Assembly: GCA_963800475.1 (NCBI GenBank)
Contig: CAWDAZ010000001.1
Location: 62,001-126,000, forward strand
Origin: Palsa-465 sp963800475
GTDB lineage: Bacteria; Actinomycetota; Thermoleophilia; Solirubrobacterales; Solirubrobacteraceae
Reading direction: 5' to 3'
DNA: 64,000 nucleotides
Shown here: piece after piece, positions 1 through 7,525 of the stretch
How the letters are laid out: every line of letters starts with the position of its first letter
How positions within the stretch are numbered: position 1 is the stretch's first letter
Translations under genes and position numbers: made by a program
The notes under the pieces: generated by a model
The model's database searches: none
The model's input: the letters and a program-made list of their open reading frames with translations, nothing else
Told to the model about the DNA's origin: nothing

Positions 1-270
1 GCGTCAATGCTGCTGATTCAGCAGTACGCCGCCGCGCACGGCGCCGGCCCGCTCGCGCGCTGCTTTGCTGCACCGATCCTGTATGACCTGGCCGCAAAGG
101 CGCAGCCGGTACCGGCGTTTCATCAGGTCACGCTCGGCAACAACGGCTACTACAGCGCCACGCCGGGATACAACCTCGCCACGGGCCTCGGCACGCCGGA
201 CGTCTTCAACCTCGCGCAGGACTACGCGAACTTCTTGCGCAACCAGTCGTCGCGCAGTTGCCCGTTCTAG
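1..270 (+). CDS. C-terminal end of an S53 (sedolisin/kumamolisin) peptidase, cut by the window edge
   Basis: Frame 1 is open from the first base to the stop at 268-270, so only the last 89 residues are visible. The tail carries the C-terminal signature of S53 serine-carboxyl peptidases: a V-T-x-G-x-N-G segment, then G-Y-N-x-x-T-G-x-G-T-P-D, which in the family forms the calcium site after the catalytic Ser. These enzymes are exported acid endopeptidases. The catalytic Glu, Asp and Ser lie upstream of the window, so activity cannot be judged. The next gene begins on the base after this stop codon, which suggests co-transcription with the kinase. Confidence 0.8.
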   Translation, partial: ASMLLIQQYAAAHGAGPLARCFAAPILYDLAAKAQPVPAFHQVTLGNNGYYSATPGYNLATGLGTPDVFNLAQDYANFLRNQSSRSCPF

Positions 271-1893
271 ATGGCTCCGGATCCCGAACCTCAGCTCCGA
301 GCCGGGGACATGGCCGGCGGCACGCCCTTCGCCGGGTACACGATCGAGGCCGTCGCGGGACGCGGGGGGATGGGAGTCGTGTACCGCGCGCGCCAGGTCC
401 GACCGTCGCGGCTGGTCGCATTGAAGGTGATCTCGCCCGAGCTGGCGAGCGAGAGCGGCTTCCGCGAACGGTTCGAGCACGAGTCGGAGATCGCGGCTTC
501 GATCGAGCACTCGAACGTGATCCCCGTCTACGAGGTCGGCGAGGAGTCGGAGCTGCTGTTCATCGCGATGCGCTACGTGGAAGGAACCGACCTCGGCAAG
601 CTGATTGCGACCGAGGGACGCTTGCCCCCGATCCGGGCCGTGCAGATCCTCGGTGAGCTGACGGCGGCGCTCGACGCCGCTCACGAGCGCGGGCTGGTGC
701 ACAGAGACGTCAAGCCTGCCAACGTCCTGATCGCGCGGGAGGGCGGCCGGGAGCACGTGTACCTGACCGACTTCGGGCTGGCCAAGCTCGCCGAAGGTCG
801 CGGACAGACGCGTACCGGGATCTTCCTCGGCACGATCGACTACGCGGCCCCGGAACAGTTCGAAGGCCGCCGCGTCGATGCTCGGACCGACGTCTACGCC
901 TGCGGCTGCGTGCTCTACCACATGCTCACCGGCAACGTCCCCTTCCCGAGCGAGGGCGAGCCGGCGGTCATGTTCGCCCATCTCTCGGCTGAGGCGCCCT
1001 CCGCACGGGCGCTTGTCCCGAGCCTCCCACCGGAGCTGGACGCGGTGATCGCGCGTGCGATGGCGAAGGATCCGGACGCTCGGTACCCCTCCGCAGGCGA
1101 TCTGGGCCGCGACGCCGCGGCGGCCGTAGGCGGACAACATGCGACCCTGCGCGAACGAAGCGTGGCCACCGGCGCCGCCGCTCCGGCCGCCGCTCAGGCG
1201 GACGCGACGGGGGCGGCGGGCCCGGCGGACGCGACCGTCCCCGCACGCCCGGCGGACGCGACCGTGCCTGCAAGCGCCCACCAACCCGGCAAGCGTCTCA
1301 CCACGCGGACCGCGGCGATCGCCGGTGCGGCGATCCTGGCGCTCGCGCTGCTCGGTGCCGGCGTCGCGTTCAGCGGTGGCGGAAGTCAGCGCCCCAAGAC
1401 GACGGCGACCGGCAAGCGATCGGCTCCGTCCGCTCCGGCGACGAAGAGCTATGCGATCCCGTCCAAGGGCGTCAGCTTCTCGTATCCGGCGAGCTGGATA
1501 CGCCTCACCGGGCTCTCGGACCCGGACGTGGTGGCCGACGTCGGCATCAACAATCAGTCCGCGGCGACGACAACACGGTGCGCTTTGCTGATCCAGCGCG
1601 GCGCCGCCCCGCGCAACTCCCAAGAGGCTCAGTTTGCGTACGTGCGCGCAAGTTCGGCTGCCGGTGCTCGCTCGTACAAGCACTATGAGCTTCGCGCGAT
1701 CCAGTCCGAGCAAGCGGTGAACATCTCGGGAGTTGGCCTGGTCCGAGTCGGCGACGGCCAGGGTGCGCACCTCGGGTTCTTCTTCCGTGGTCGCGACATC
1801 TACCTGTTTGACTGCGTCACGCCCGCGGCGGGGCTCACGCAGGTCGACCAGCAGGACTTTCGACCGCTGCTGGCGAGCCTTCGGGTCGGCTAA
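271..1893 (+). CDS. Membrane-anchored Ser/Thr protein kinase with extracellular C-terminal domain
   Basis: 540 residues. An N-terminal Hanks-type kinase domain (about 22-290) shows the glycine loop GRGGMG (30-35), the ATP lysine K52, the catalytic loop HRDVKPAN with D146, and DFG at 167-169. A Pro/Ala linker containing a three-copy 9-residue repeat leads to one membrane helix (about 347-370). The roughly 150-residue outer domain begins with a F-S-Y-P-A-S-W segment, as in small PsbP-like or lipoprotein-type folds; its ligand is unknown. The kinase domain should be cytoplasmic and the tail outside, as in PknB-type sensors, but no PASTA repeats are present. The ATG follows the S53 stop directly; an internal ATG at 310 is the alternative start. 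It converges on a paralogous kinase. Confidence 0.9.
   Translation: MAPDPEPQLRAGDMAGGTPFAGYTIEAVAGRGGMGVVYRARQVRPSRLVALKVISPELASESGFRERFEHESEIAASIEHSNVIPVYEVGEESELLFIAMRYVEGTDLGKLIATEGRLPPIRAVQILGELTAALDAAHERGLVHRDVKPANVLIAREGGREHVYLTDFGLAKLAEGRGQTRTGIFLGTIDYAAPEQFEGRRVDARTDVYACGCVLYHMLTGNVPFPSEGEPAVMFAHLSAEAPSARALVPSLPPELDAVIARAMAKDPDARYPSAGDLGRDAAAAVGGQHATLRERSVATGAAAPAAAQADATGAAGPADATVPARPADATVPASAHQPGKRLTTRTAAIAGAAILALALLGAGVAFSGGGSQRPKTTATGKRSAPSAPATKSYAIPSKGVSFSYPASWIRLTGLSDPDVVADVGINNQSAATTTRCALLIQRGAAPRNSQEAQFAYVRASSAAGARSYKHYELRAIQSEQAVNISGVGLVRVGDGQGAHLGFFFRGRDIYLFDCVTPAAGLTQVDQQDFRPLLASLRVG
1197..1277 (+). repeat. Three-copy 27-bp in-frame tandem repeat in kinase linker
   Basis: A 27-bp unit starting GGCGGACGCGACC recurs at 1197, 1224 and 1251. 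It encodes ADATGAAGP, ADATVPARP and ADATVPASA, lengthening the flexible linker before the membrane helix. The near-identical DNA suggests recent slippage expansion. Confidence 0.75.
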
Positions 1894-1976
1894 GCGCGCG
1901 CACCAAGGTCTGATCAGCTCGACGATTCGGGCTCGGCACCGGCCCCAACGCTCGTGCGCGGTCGGGGCTGCTCGCT

Positions 1977-3551
1977 CTAGCCGTTTGCGCCGCCTGTTGC
2001 CTTCACCGCCTTGACGGCGGCCGCGGCCCGGTTGTCGGCGACTCTGAGCTTCTGGATGTCCCTGTCGGCAGCGTTGAAATCGCGGTTGTCGCTATCGACT
2101 GCAAGCGACCGCAGCGCTTGTTCGACCTCCCCCAGGTGGGCCACGATCGCCTCGTGAGCGGTCAGCAATTGCGATGGCGGCGTGAGCGCGTTGAGGTCGT
2201 CTGCGATCCCGCGTACACCGGCGGCGTCGGCGAGTGCAATCCGGCGAAACACGGGCTTGAGGAAGTCGTGTCCGTTCGGGAGGTGGTTGAAGATCCGGTT
2301 CATGCGCGGGGTGATCTGGGCGACTGCAGCGCGGTAGGCCACGGCCTGCGCGTCGGCCGCGGAGGTCGTCGTGGTGGGTTGAGACGCTGTAGTGGCGACG
2401 GTCCTCTGCGGAGCGGTCGCTGCCCCTAGCGTTGTCGATGCCTTGCCGCCGCCGCCGCTGGCCGCGATCGCGATGATCGCCCCGACCAGCAGCACGAGCA
2501 ACGCGCCGGCCGCATAAGCGACACCCCGGTGTTCCTCCAGCGCCCGGCGGAGCCCGGATCGTTCGCTTTCGGCGAAGGACACCGGGGTCGCCTGCGCCGC
2601 GTATGCAGCGGGCCGCGCCTCCACCTCGGTGCGGTCGAGTGCCGCGGGATCGATCTCGGTGCGATCGAGCCGCGCCGGGGCGGCTGGAGTTGCCGGGGCG
2701 ATGGGCGCCGCTGCGGCGCGAGCGGCGCGGGCAAACTCCCCCGAGGTTGGATATCGCTCGTCACGTGACTTCGCCATCCCGCGTCGAATGACCGCGTCGA
2801 GCTCGCCGGACACCGCTGGTGAGAGCGCGGCCGCCGATGGAGGCTCGTCGTTGATGTGCGCCAACAGCTTCGCCGCATCCGTTGGTCGATCGAACGGGAG
2901 CTGGCCGGTCACGGCGACGAACAGGAGGCAGGCCAGGGCATACGTGTCCGCCCGGCCGTCGACCGAGCCTCCCTGGACCTGCTCTGGCGCAACGTAATCG
3001 AGCGTCCCGACCATCTGGCCGGTTCGGGTCAGACGAGCGTCCGTGGCAACGTTCTTGGTCAGGCCGAAGTCGGTCAGATAGGCACGCTCCTCGCCGTACT
3101 CCTCGGCGATCAGCACGTTCGCCGGCTTGACGTCGCGGTGCACGAGACCGCGGCCGTGCGCGGCATCCAGAGCCCCCGCCACCTGCACCGCGATCGCCGC
3201 CGCGCGCTCCGGTGCCAGCGCACGCTCCTCCCGGATCAGGGTGTCCATGTCGGTGCCGACGACGAAGCGCGTCGCAAGGAACAGCTGGCCGTCGATCTCG
3301 CCGGCCTCGTAGACCGGGAGGATGTTGGGGTGATCAATTGACGCCGCCAGCTGTGCCTCACGCTTGAAGCGCTCGCGGAATGCTGGGTCGTGGGCGAGCT
3401 CGGGGGCGACGAGCTTGAGCGCGACAGTTCGCTCCAAGGCCAGCTGCGTGGCCTTGTAGACCATGCCCATGCCGCCCCGGGCGAGGAAAGACTCGATCCG
3501 GTAGCCGCCGAACAGGCTCCCAGCCGAGAAGTCGGCCTTGGCACCGGCCAT
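1977..3551 (-). CDS. Membrane-anchored Ser/Thr protein kinase (paralogue of the preceding kinase)
   Basis: 524 residues from the ATG at 3551; a TTG two codons upstream is also in frame. The kinase domain has the glycine loop ARGGMGMVY, the ATP lysine, HRDVKPAN with its catalytic Asp and the DFG motif, followed by an activation segment T-R-T-G-Q-M-V-G-T-L-D-Y typical of bacterial PknB-like kinases. A linker with two D-R-T-E repeats leads to a strong helix (AAGALLVLLVGAIIAIAA) and a helical, Ala-rich outer domain of about 130 residues, unrelated to the outer domain of the neighbouring kinase. The two kinase domains are clearly paralogous and the genes converge with an 83-bp gap. Substrates and ligand are unknown. 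Confidence 0.9.
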   Translation of the reverse strand: MAGAKADFSAGSLFGGYRIESFLARGGMGMVYKATQLALERTVALKLVAPELAHDPAFRERFKREAQLAASIDHPNILPVYEAGEIDGQLFLATRFVVGTDMDTLIREERALAPERAAAIAVQVAGALDAAHGRGLVHRDVKPANVLIAEEYGEERAYLTDFGLTKNVATDARLTRTGQMVGTLDYVAPEQVQGGSVDGRADTYALACLLFVAVTGQLPFDRPTDAAKLLAHINDEPPSAAALSPAVSGELDAVIRRGMAKSRDERYPTSGEFARAARAAAAPIAPATPAAPARLDRTEIDPAALDRTEVEARPAAYAAQATPVSFAESERSGLRRALEEHRGVAYAAGALLVLLVGAIIAIAASGGGGKASTTLGAATAPQRTVATTASQPTTTTSAADAQAVAYRAAVAQITPRMNRIFNHLPNGHDFLKPVFRRIALADAAGVRGIADDLNALTPPSQLLTAHEAIVAHLGEVEQALRSLAVDSDNRDFNAADRDIQKLRVADNRAAAAVKAVKATGGANG

Positions 3552-3730
3552 TACCAATTAGTCCCGATCATCGATCTCTTCCGGATCTCGAATCGTCTCG
3601 CGCTGAGCGTGAGCGCGCAATGCCCCAGCTCCCGAGAAGCTTATCCCGCCGCGGCCGGAACCGTAATCGACTCCGTGCCCGCTCGAGATCTCGACGATGC
3701 GCTCATACGCCGGTGCCCGAGCTCCATTAA

Positions 3731-4159
3731 GAACTCGGGAGCGCCCTCGAGATATTCAAGTGGGCGCTCGCCGGCGACTACGTGGCATTCGCCACCGACA
3801 TCGGCGATCAGTACGCGGACAGCGCAAACGTGATCACGTTCGACCTCCGGACCGGCAGCGGTGTGTACGACGATCCGCTGTACACAGGCTGTGAGATCAG
3901 CTCTCCGTGCCCGTATCCGATTGTGCTGGCCCTATCCAGCGGTGGATCCCCGGTGTGGGAGACACAACTCCCCTCGACAACTGGAATCACCGAGACGATC
4001 GTCGCCCACGAGCCCACAGGGCTGGTGACGCTCGACACCGAGACGGTTCCCTCAGGCAACACATCCCCATCCGTCGGGCTCGCGAACCTGCAGGTCGTCG
4101 ACAACACAGCCGAGTGGACCCGCGACGGGCAGCCGCAATCCGCGGCGCTCGGCGGCTAG
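3731..4159 (+). pseudogene. Remnant of a secreted or propeller-like protein lacking its N-terminus
   Basis: The frame opens right after a TAA at 3728-3730 and runs to the stop at 4157-4159. Protein-like sequence (W-A-L-A-G-D-Y-V-A-F-A) begins upstream of the first usable start, a GTG at 3782, so the 5' end of a longer gene seems to be missing. The segment has two Cys and a beta-rich pattern with L-A-L-S-S-G-G-S-P-V-W, similar to the C-terminal 'L-x-x-x-G-x-V-A-W-I' pattern of secreted propeller-like proteins in this kind of genome. It could still be a short expressed protein of 125 residues from GTG 3782. Function unknown. The 5' flank is relatively AT-rich. Confidence 0.45.
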
Positions 4160-4214
4160 CTGTCAACAGAGGCCGACTTGCGCGTGGGGCCGCCCGCCGC
4201 GTGGTAGGCGCTGG

Positions 4215-5342
4215 TCAGGGCTGCGACTGGCCGGCGAGCGGGCGGGCCTGCGCGAACGTCACCAGCTTGCCGGCCTGCTCATCCCACAGCTTGAACCTGA
4301 CGGCGCGAAGTGCGGACCAGAGCGAGAGGGTCGGAACCGCCGCCAACGTCGGGGTTGCGTCGTGGGCGCGCTGGAGGTTGTAGTTCGGTATCCGGGCGTT
4401 GAGGTGATGCACGTGGTGGAGACCGATGTTGCCCGTGAAGAACTGCAGCACTCTTGGCAGCTTCAGATAAGAGCTCCCGCGTAGAGCAGCGTCCGTGTAG
4501 GTCCAACCATCTCTGTTCTGCCAGTAGGCGTGCTCGAACTGATGCTGGACGTAGAACAGCCAGATGCCGACTGAGCCCGCCAGCAGCGCGGCGGGCGCCC
4601 ACACGATCAGGAAATCGCGCCAGCCGAACAGCCAGCACGCTCCCCCGAGCAGCACGAGCAGCACGGCGTCGGTGCCGAGCACGCTGTTGCGCATCCGCGG
4701 CCGTGCCCCCCGCGCGACGATCCGGGGCCCGATGACCATCGCGAACACCGGGCCCAGACCGAACATCACCAGCGGATTCCGAATCAGCCGATAGGCAGCG
4801 CGACTGCCTCGGGAGCGCGCCCGGTACTCCTCGACCGTGAGCGTCGGGATGTCGCCGACTCCGCGCCGGTCGAGGTCTCCTGAGGTCGCGTGATGCACGG
4901 CGTGGTCGTGGCGCCAGCGGCGAAAAGGAGACAGCACGAACAGGCCGAGGACCGCGCCGAGAGTGGCGTTCGCGCGCCGTGACGGCAGCAGCGACCCATG
5001 CGCGCAGTCGTGAAACACGACGAACACTCGGACCAGAAACCCGGCGGCTGGGATCGCGAGCACAAAGGTCAATACGTCCGAAATGGTGAGCGTCAGATAC
5101 ATCACCACGCAGAGCGCGGCGTACGGGAGCGCTGATGTCGCGATCGCAAACAAACCACGGCTGAGACTCGGGACCGCGAACAGCGCGAGCTTGTCGTCCC
5201 GAAGCGAGCGGGCTGAGGCAGGAGTCAATTGGTCAAGAGTCAGCACAGAAGGAGGACCGTGGTTCCAGGCTCTGGCGTCGCCGTGGGCAGCCGCCCCACC
5301 GGTGGCGCCGATCCGTGATGCCACCGATAGCCAGCCGAGCAT
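4215..5342 (-). CDS. Membrane fatty acid desaturase (FADS type)
   Basis: 375 residues. It shows the histidine boxes of membrane di-iron desaturases: HDCAH (111-115), HDHAVHH (145-151), an extra QHQFEH (266-271) and HHVHH (309-313). Four hydrophobic stretches flank the boxes. Such enzymes insert a double bond into lipid-linked or free acyl chains using electrons from ferredoxin or cytochrome b5-like donors. This one belongs to the omega/FADS branch, unlike the acyl-CoA delta-9 type desaturase at 16.6 kb. The ATG at 5342 has no convincing ribosome site and the first 50 residues are poorly conserved in character, so the true start may lie downstream. It is transcribed away from the 5650 gene. 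Confidence 0.87.
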   Translation of the reverse strand: MLGWLSVASRIGATGGAAAHGDARAWNHGPPSVLTLDQLTPASARSLRDDKLALFAVPSLSRGLFAIATSALPYAALCVVMYLTLTISDVLTFVLAIPAAGFLVRVFVVFHDCAHGSLLPSRRANATLGAVLGLFVLSPFRRWRHDHAVHHATSGDLDRRGVGDIPTLTVEEYRARSRGSRAAYRLIRNPLVMFGLGPVFAMVIGPRIVARGARPRMRNSVLGTDAVLLVLLGGACWLFGWRDFLIVWAPAALLAGSVGIWLFYVQHQFEHAYWQNRDGWTYTDAALRGSSYLKLPRVLQFFTGNIGLHHVHHLNARIPNYNLQRAHDATPTLAAVPTLSLWSALRAVRFKLWDEQAGKLVTFAQARPLAGQSQP

Positions 5343-5649
5343 ACTCGCAAATGGGGACCCGCCGTCGCGCCTCTACGCGGGCTCTGCCTGGGATCGGTTC
5401 GCGACCGTGGCTACACTGGGTCGGGCGCAGTGCTGGTGCAAAGGTTTCGTATGAGACCGAGCACGGCCCCAAGGCCTGGCGGCGGCAAGACGTCCAGCTG
5501 TCTAGCTCGCGCGGTCGACCGGCGGGTGGCTCCGTCGACGGCCAGCACCCGCCGGCCCCGCTTCACCAGATGCGGTCTGATCGGGGTCGCAGGCCGGGCG
5601 GGCTGTGATGTGCCGAGCGGCGAACCGATTCCGACGAGGAGACACCGAC
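5343..5649. other. Divergent intergenic region with a nested inverted repeat
   Basis: A 307-bp gap between the desaturase (leftward) and the small basic protein (rightward). No convincing coding signal. It must hold the promoters of both genes, but I see no clear -35/-10 pair. The one strong structure is the inverted repeat at 5519-5555, and a GACGAGGAG ribosome site lies just before the ATG at 5650. Confidence 0.5.
5519..5555. repeat. Nested inverted repeat (10-bp arms around a 10-bp palindrome)
   Basis: CCGGCGGGTG at 5519-5528 is exactly complementary to CACCCGCCGG at 5546-5555. Inside lies a perfect palindrome, CCGTCGACGG (5532-5541). It could act as a leader hairpin or a protein-binding site for the downstream operon; there is no T tract. 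Confidence 0.5.
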
Positions 5650-5862
5650 ATGGCGTCAAGCGGCAAGAGGAAGACGACATTTGCAAAGCTCGCCCGCGAG
5701 CAGCGGGTTCGCGAGCGCCGGCTGGAGAAGAAGGCCAAGAAGGATGCGCGCAAGCGTGGGGTCGAACCCGATCCCGAGCAAGTCACGGACAGCGGCCCTG
5801 GCGGCGCCGACGGTAGCGCCGAACCTCGCGAACGTGACGGCGGCCTGCCAATCGGGTACTAG
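5650..5862 (+). CDS. Small basic conserved protein of unknown function
   Basis: 70 residues from ATG 5650, chosen because a GAGGAG ribosome site lies 8-13 nt upstream; an ATG 45 nt earlier lacks one. The N-terminal half is highly basic and helical (alternating K/R/E with A-R-E-Q-R-V-R-E-R-R), followed by a flexible tail rich in D, G and P. No known domain or enzyme motif. Such short Lys/Arg-rich proteins may bind nucleic acid or the ribosome, but nothing here proves that. Its stop overlaps the GTG start of the alpha/beta hydrolase (TAGTG), so the two are translationally coupled. Confidence 0.7.
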   Translation: MASSGKRKTTFAKLAREQRVRERRLEKKAKKDARKRGVEPDPEQVTDSGPGGADGSAEPRERDGGLPIGY

Positions 5863-6836
5863 TGAGCATCGCCACCGAGACCACACGAGACTCCGACCAG
5901 AGTCGGCGCAGCCTGGCCGATCTGCGGCCCACGCAGCACGAGATCGTCCTCCACGGCCACCGCGTCAGCTACCGCACGGCCGGCGACCGCGGTCCGGTCG
6001 TGCTGCTGATCCACGGCATCGTGGGATGCGCAGAGCAGTGGGATCAGGTCGTTCCGCTGCTCGCCGAGCGCTACACGGTCGTCGCGCCCGACCTGCTCGG
6101 GCACGGGCAGTCCGCCAAGCCGCGGGGCGACTACTCGCTTGGGGCATACGCCGCCAGCGTGCGCGATCTGCTCGTCGCGCTCGGGCACCGGCGTGCGACG
6201 GTGGTCGGGCACTCGCTTGGCGGCGGCGTCGCGATGCAGTTCGCTTACGAGTACCCCCCGTTCGCCGAGCGGCTTGTGCTCGCCTCGAGCGGCGGACTCG
6301 GCCGGGAGGTCCACCTGATGCTCCGGGCCGCAACGCTCCCAGGCTCGGAGGTCGTGCTTCCGCTGATCGCGCACGAGCGCCTCTTGGGCGCCGGAAGTGC
6401 GCTTGGCGGCGTCCTTGGCCGGTTGGGGTTGCAGGCCGGCACCGACTTGGCGGAGATGGCGCGCGGCTATCGGTCGCTCGCAGATGCCGGCGCCCGGCAA
6501 GCGTTCATCCACACGCTTCGCGCGGTGCTCGACGTCGGCGGCCAGCGCGTGAGCGCCGAAGACCGCCTGTACCTGGCGGCGCTGCTTCCCTCGCTGATCA
6601 TTTGGGGAGGACAAGATCCCCTGATCCCGGTCGAGCACGCCGAGGCCGCGAAGCGTGGACTCCCCAACAGCCGCCTCGAGGTGTTCGAGGATGCCGGCCA
6701 CTTCCCGCAGCTTCATGACCCCGTTCGCTTTGCGTACACGCTGACCGACTTCATCGAATCCAGCGAGCCCACCCAGATGGAGTTCACCGACAGCGACTTC
6801 GAGCACCTGCGACAGCTGCTGCTTCGCGGCCGGTAG
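5862..6836 (+). CDS. Alpha/beta-fold hydrolase
   Basis: 324 residues. A classic alpha/beta hydrolase with the oxyanion motif IHGIVG (50-55), D-L-L-G-H-G-Q-S, the nucleophile elbow GHSLGG with S118, an Asp in W-G-G-Q-D-P (D252) and the catalytic His in D-A-G-H-F-P (H280). No signal peptide, so it is cytoplasmic. The sequence style (G-H-G-Q-S-A-K-P, then a lid of about 90 residues) resembles epoxide hydrolase/haloperoxidase and meta-cleavage hydrolase groups; the substrate cannot be assigned. The GTG start overlaps the previous stop. Confidence 0.9.
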   Translation: MSIATETTRDSDQSRRSLADLRPTQHEIVLHGHRVSYRTAGDRGPVVLLIHGIVGCAEQWDQVVPLLAERYTVVAPDLLGHGQSAKPRGDYSLGAYAASVRDLLVALGHRRATVVGHSLGGGVAMQFAYEYPPFAERLVLASSGGLGREVHLMLRAATLPGSEVVLPLIAHERLLGAGSALGGVLGRLGLQAGTDLAEMARGYRSLADAGARQAFIHTLRAVLDVGGQRVSAEDRLYLAALLPSLIIWGGQDPLIPVEHAEAAKRGLPNSRLEVFEDAGHFPQLHDPVRFAYTLTDFIESSEPTQMEFTDSDFEHLRQLLLRGR

Positions 6837-6878
6837 CCCGGCGGCGCCTCGATCGGCTCGTTATTGGATCATCCTCGT

Positions 6879-7517
6879 ATGCCCGACCCGACCCAGCCAC
6901 GCAGCGTAAGAATCGGTTCCGACGAGCGGACGGGGTGGTCGTCGGAGCGTCCACGCCGTGACGGTGCGCCGCCACGGCCGGCCGACGTGTCGGTCCGCTC
7001 ACGCGTCCTCAAGCCTTCAGATCGGCTTCGGTACTCGCCCGGCAGCCTGCTCCTGGTAGTCGGCGCCGCCGCGTCGGAGCCGGACCGGTTCGCCGAGCGC
7101 GTCGTCGAGGAGCGAGGCGCGGTGCTCTCGCTTGCGAAGGTCCACGCGCTGCTTGCCGGTCGGGTCGCGGAGGAGGAGATCGAGGGGCGTGCTCGCGAGC
7201 TGCTCGATGTGGCGATCCGGAAGCGACTCGAGGCCGGCCAGAGTGTCGTCGTCGCGATTCAGGGTTTCGACGCGACGGAGCGCGAGCGGTTCGTCCGGCT
7301 CGCCCATGGTGAGCGTCGCCCGCGGCACCTGATCCTGATTGAGGCCCCGCGCGATCAGATCCTCGACGAGGAGCGCCCAGCCCTCGATGAGCTTCGCCGG
7401 TCGCTCGACGCCGGTGAGCTCGGCAGCGAGGGCTTCCAGACCGTCTTGCGGCTCGGCGGCAATGGCCTTACCGAGCTGAAGCGGATCGTCTTTCAGCGGC
7501 CGCCACGCGACGACTGA
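6879..7517 (+). CDS. P-loop kinase-like protein with a degenerate Walker A
   Basis: 212 residues from ATG 6879; an in-frame TTG at 6864 is less likely. From about residue 50 the order of elements matches AAA_33/polynucleotide-kinase-like P-loop proteins: a hydrophobic strand S-L-L-L-V-V-G, a helix, S-L-A-K-V-H-A-L, R-A-R-E-L-L-D-V-A-I-R-K-R-L-E-A-G-Q, V-V-V-A-I-Q-G-F-D and L-I-L-I-E-A-P-R-D-Q. The expected Gly-x4-Gly-Lys-Ser/Thr is replaced by G-A-A-A-S-E-P, with no lysine, so ATP binding is doubtful. A 58-bp piece of this gene (7323-7380) recurs in non-coding DNA at 11118. It converges on the large secreted gene with an 8-bp gap. Confidence 0.7.
   Translation: MPDPTQPRSVRIGSDERTGWSSERPRRDGAPPRPADVSVRSRVLKPSDRLRYSPGSLLLVVGAAASEPDRFAERVVEERGAVLSLAKVHALLAGRVAEEEIEGRARELLDVAIRKRLEAGQSVVVAIQGFDATERERFVRLAHGERRPRHLILIEAPRDQILDEERPALDELRRSLDAGELGSEGFQTVLRLGGNGLTELKRIVFQRPPRDD
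7323..7380 (+). repeat. 58-bp segment duplicated at 11118-11175 (copy inside a gene)
   Basis: This stretch of the P-loop-like gene matches 11118-11175 at 57 of 58 bases in the same orientation. The only difference (C versus G) is at a third codon position and silent. Both flanks diverge immediately. Confidence 0.9.
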
Positions 7518-7525
7518 CGGACTGA

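Noticed and set aside
4..1770. Long minus-strand open frame opposite the S53 tail and kinase
   Set aside because: It is antisense to two genes with clear family motifs; the translation is a low-complexity Arg/Gly/Val-rich shadow of GC-rich codons.
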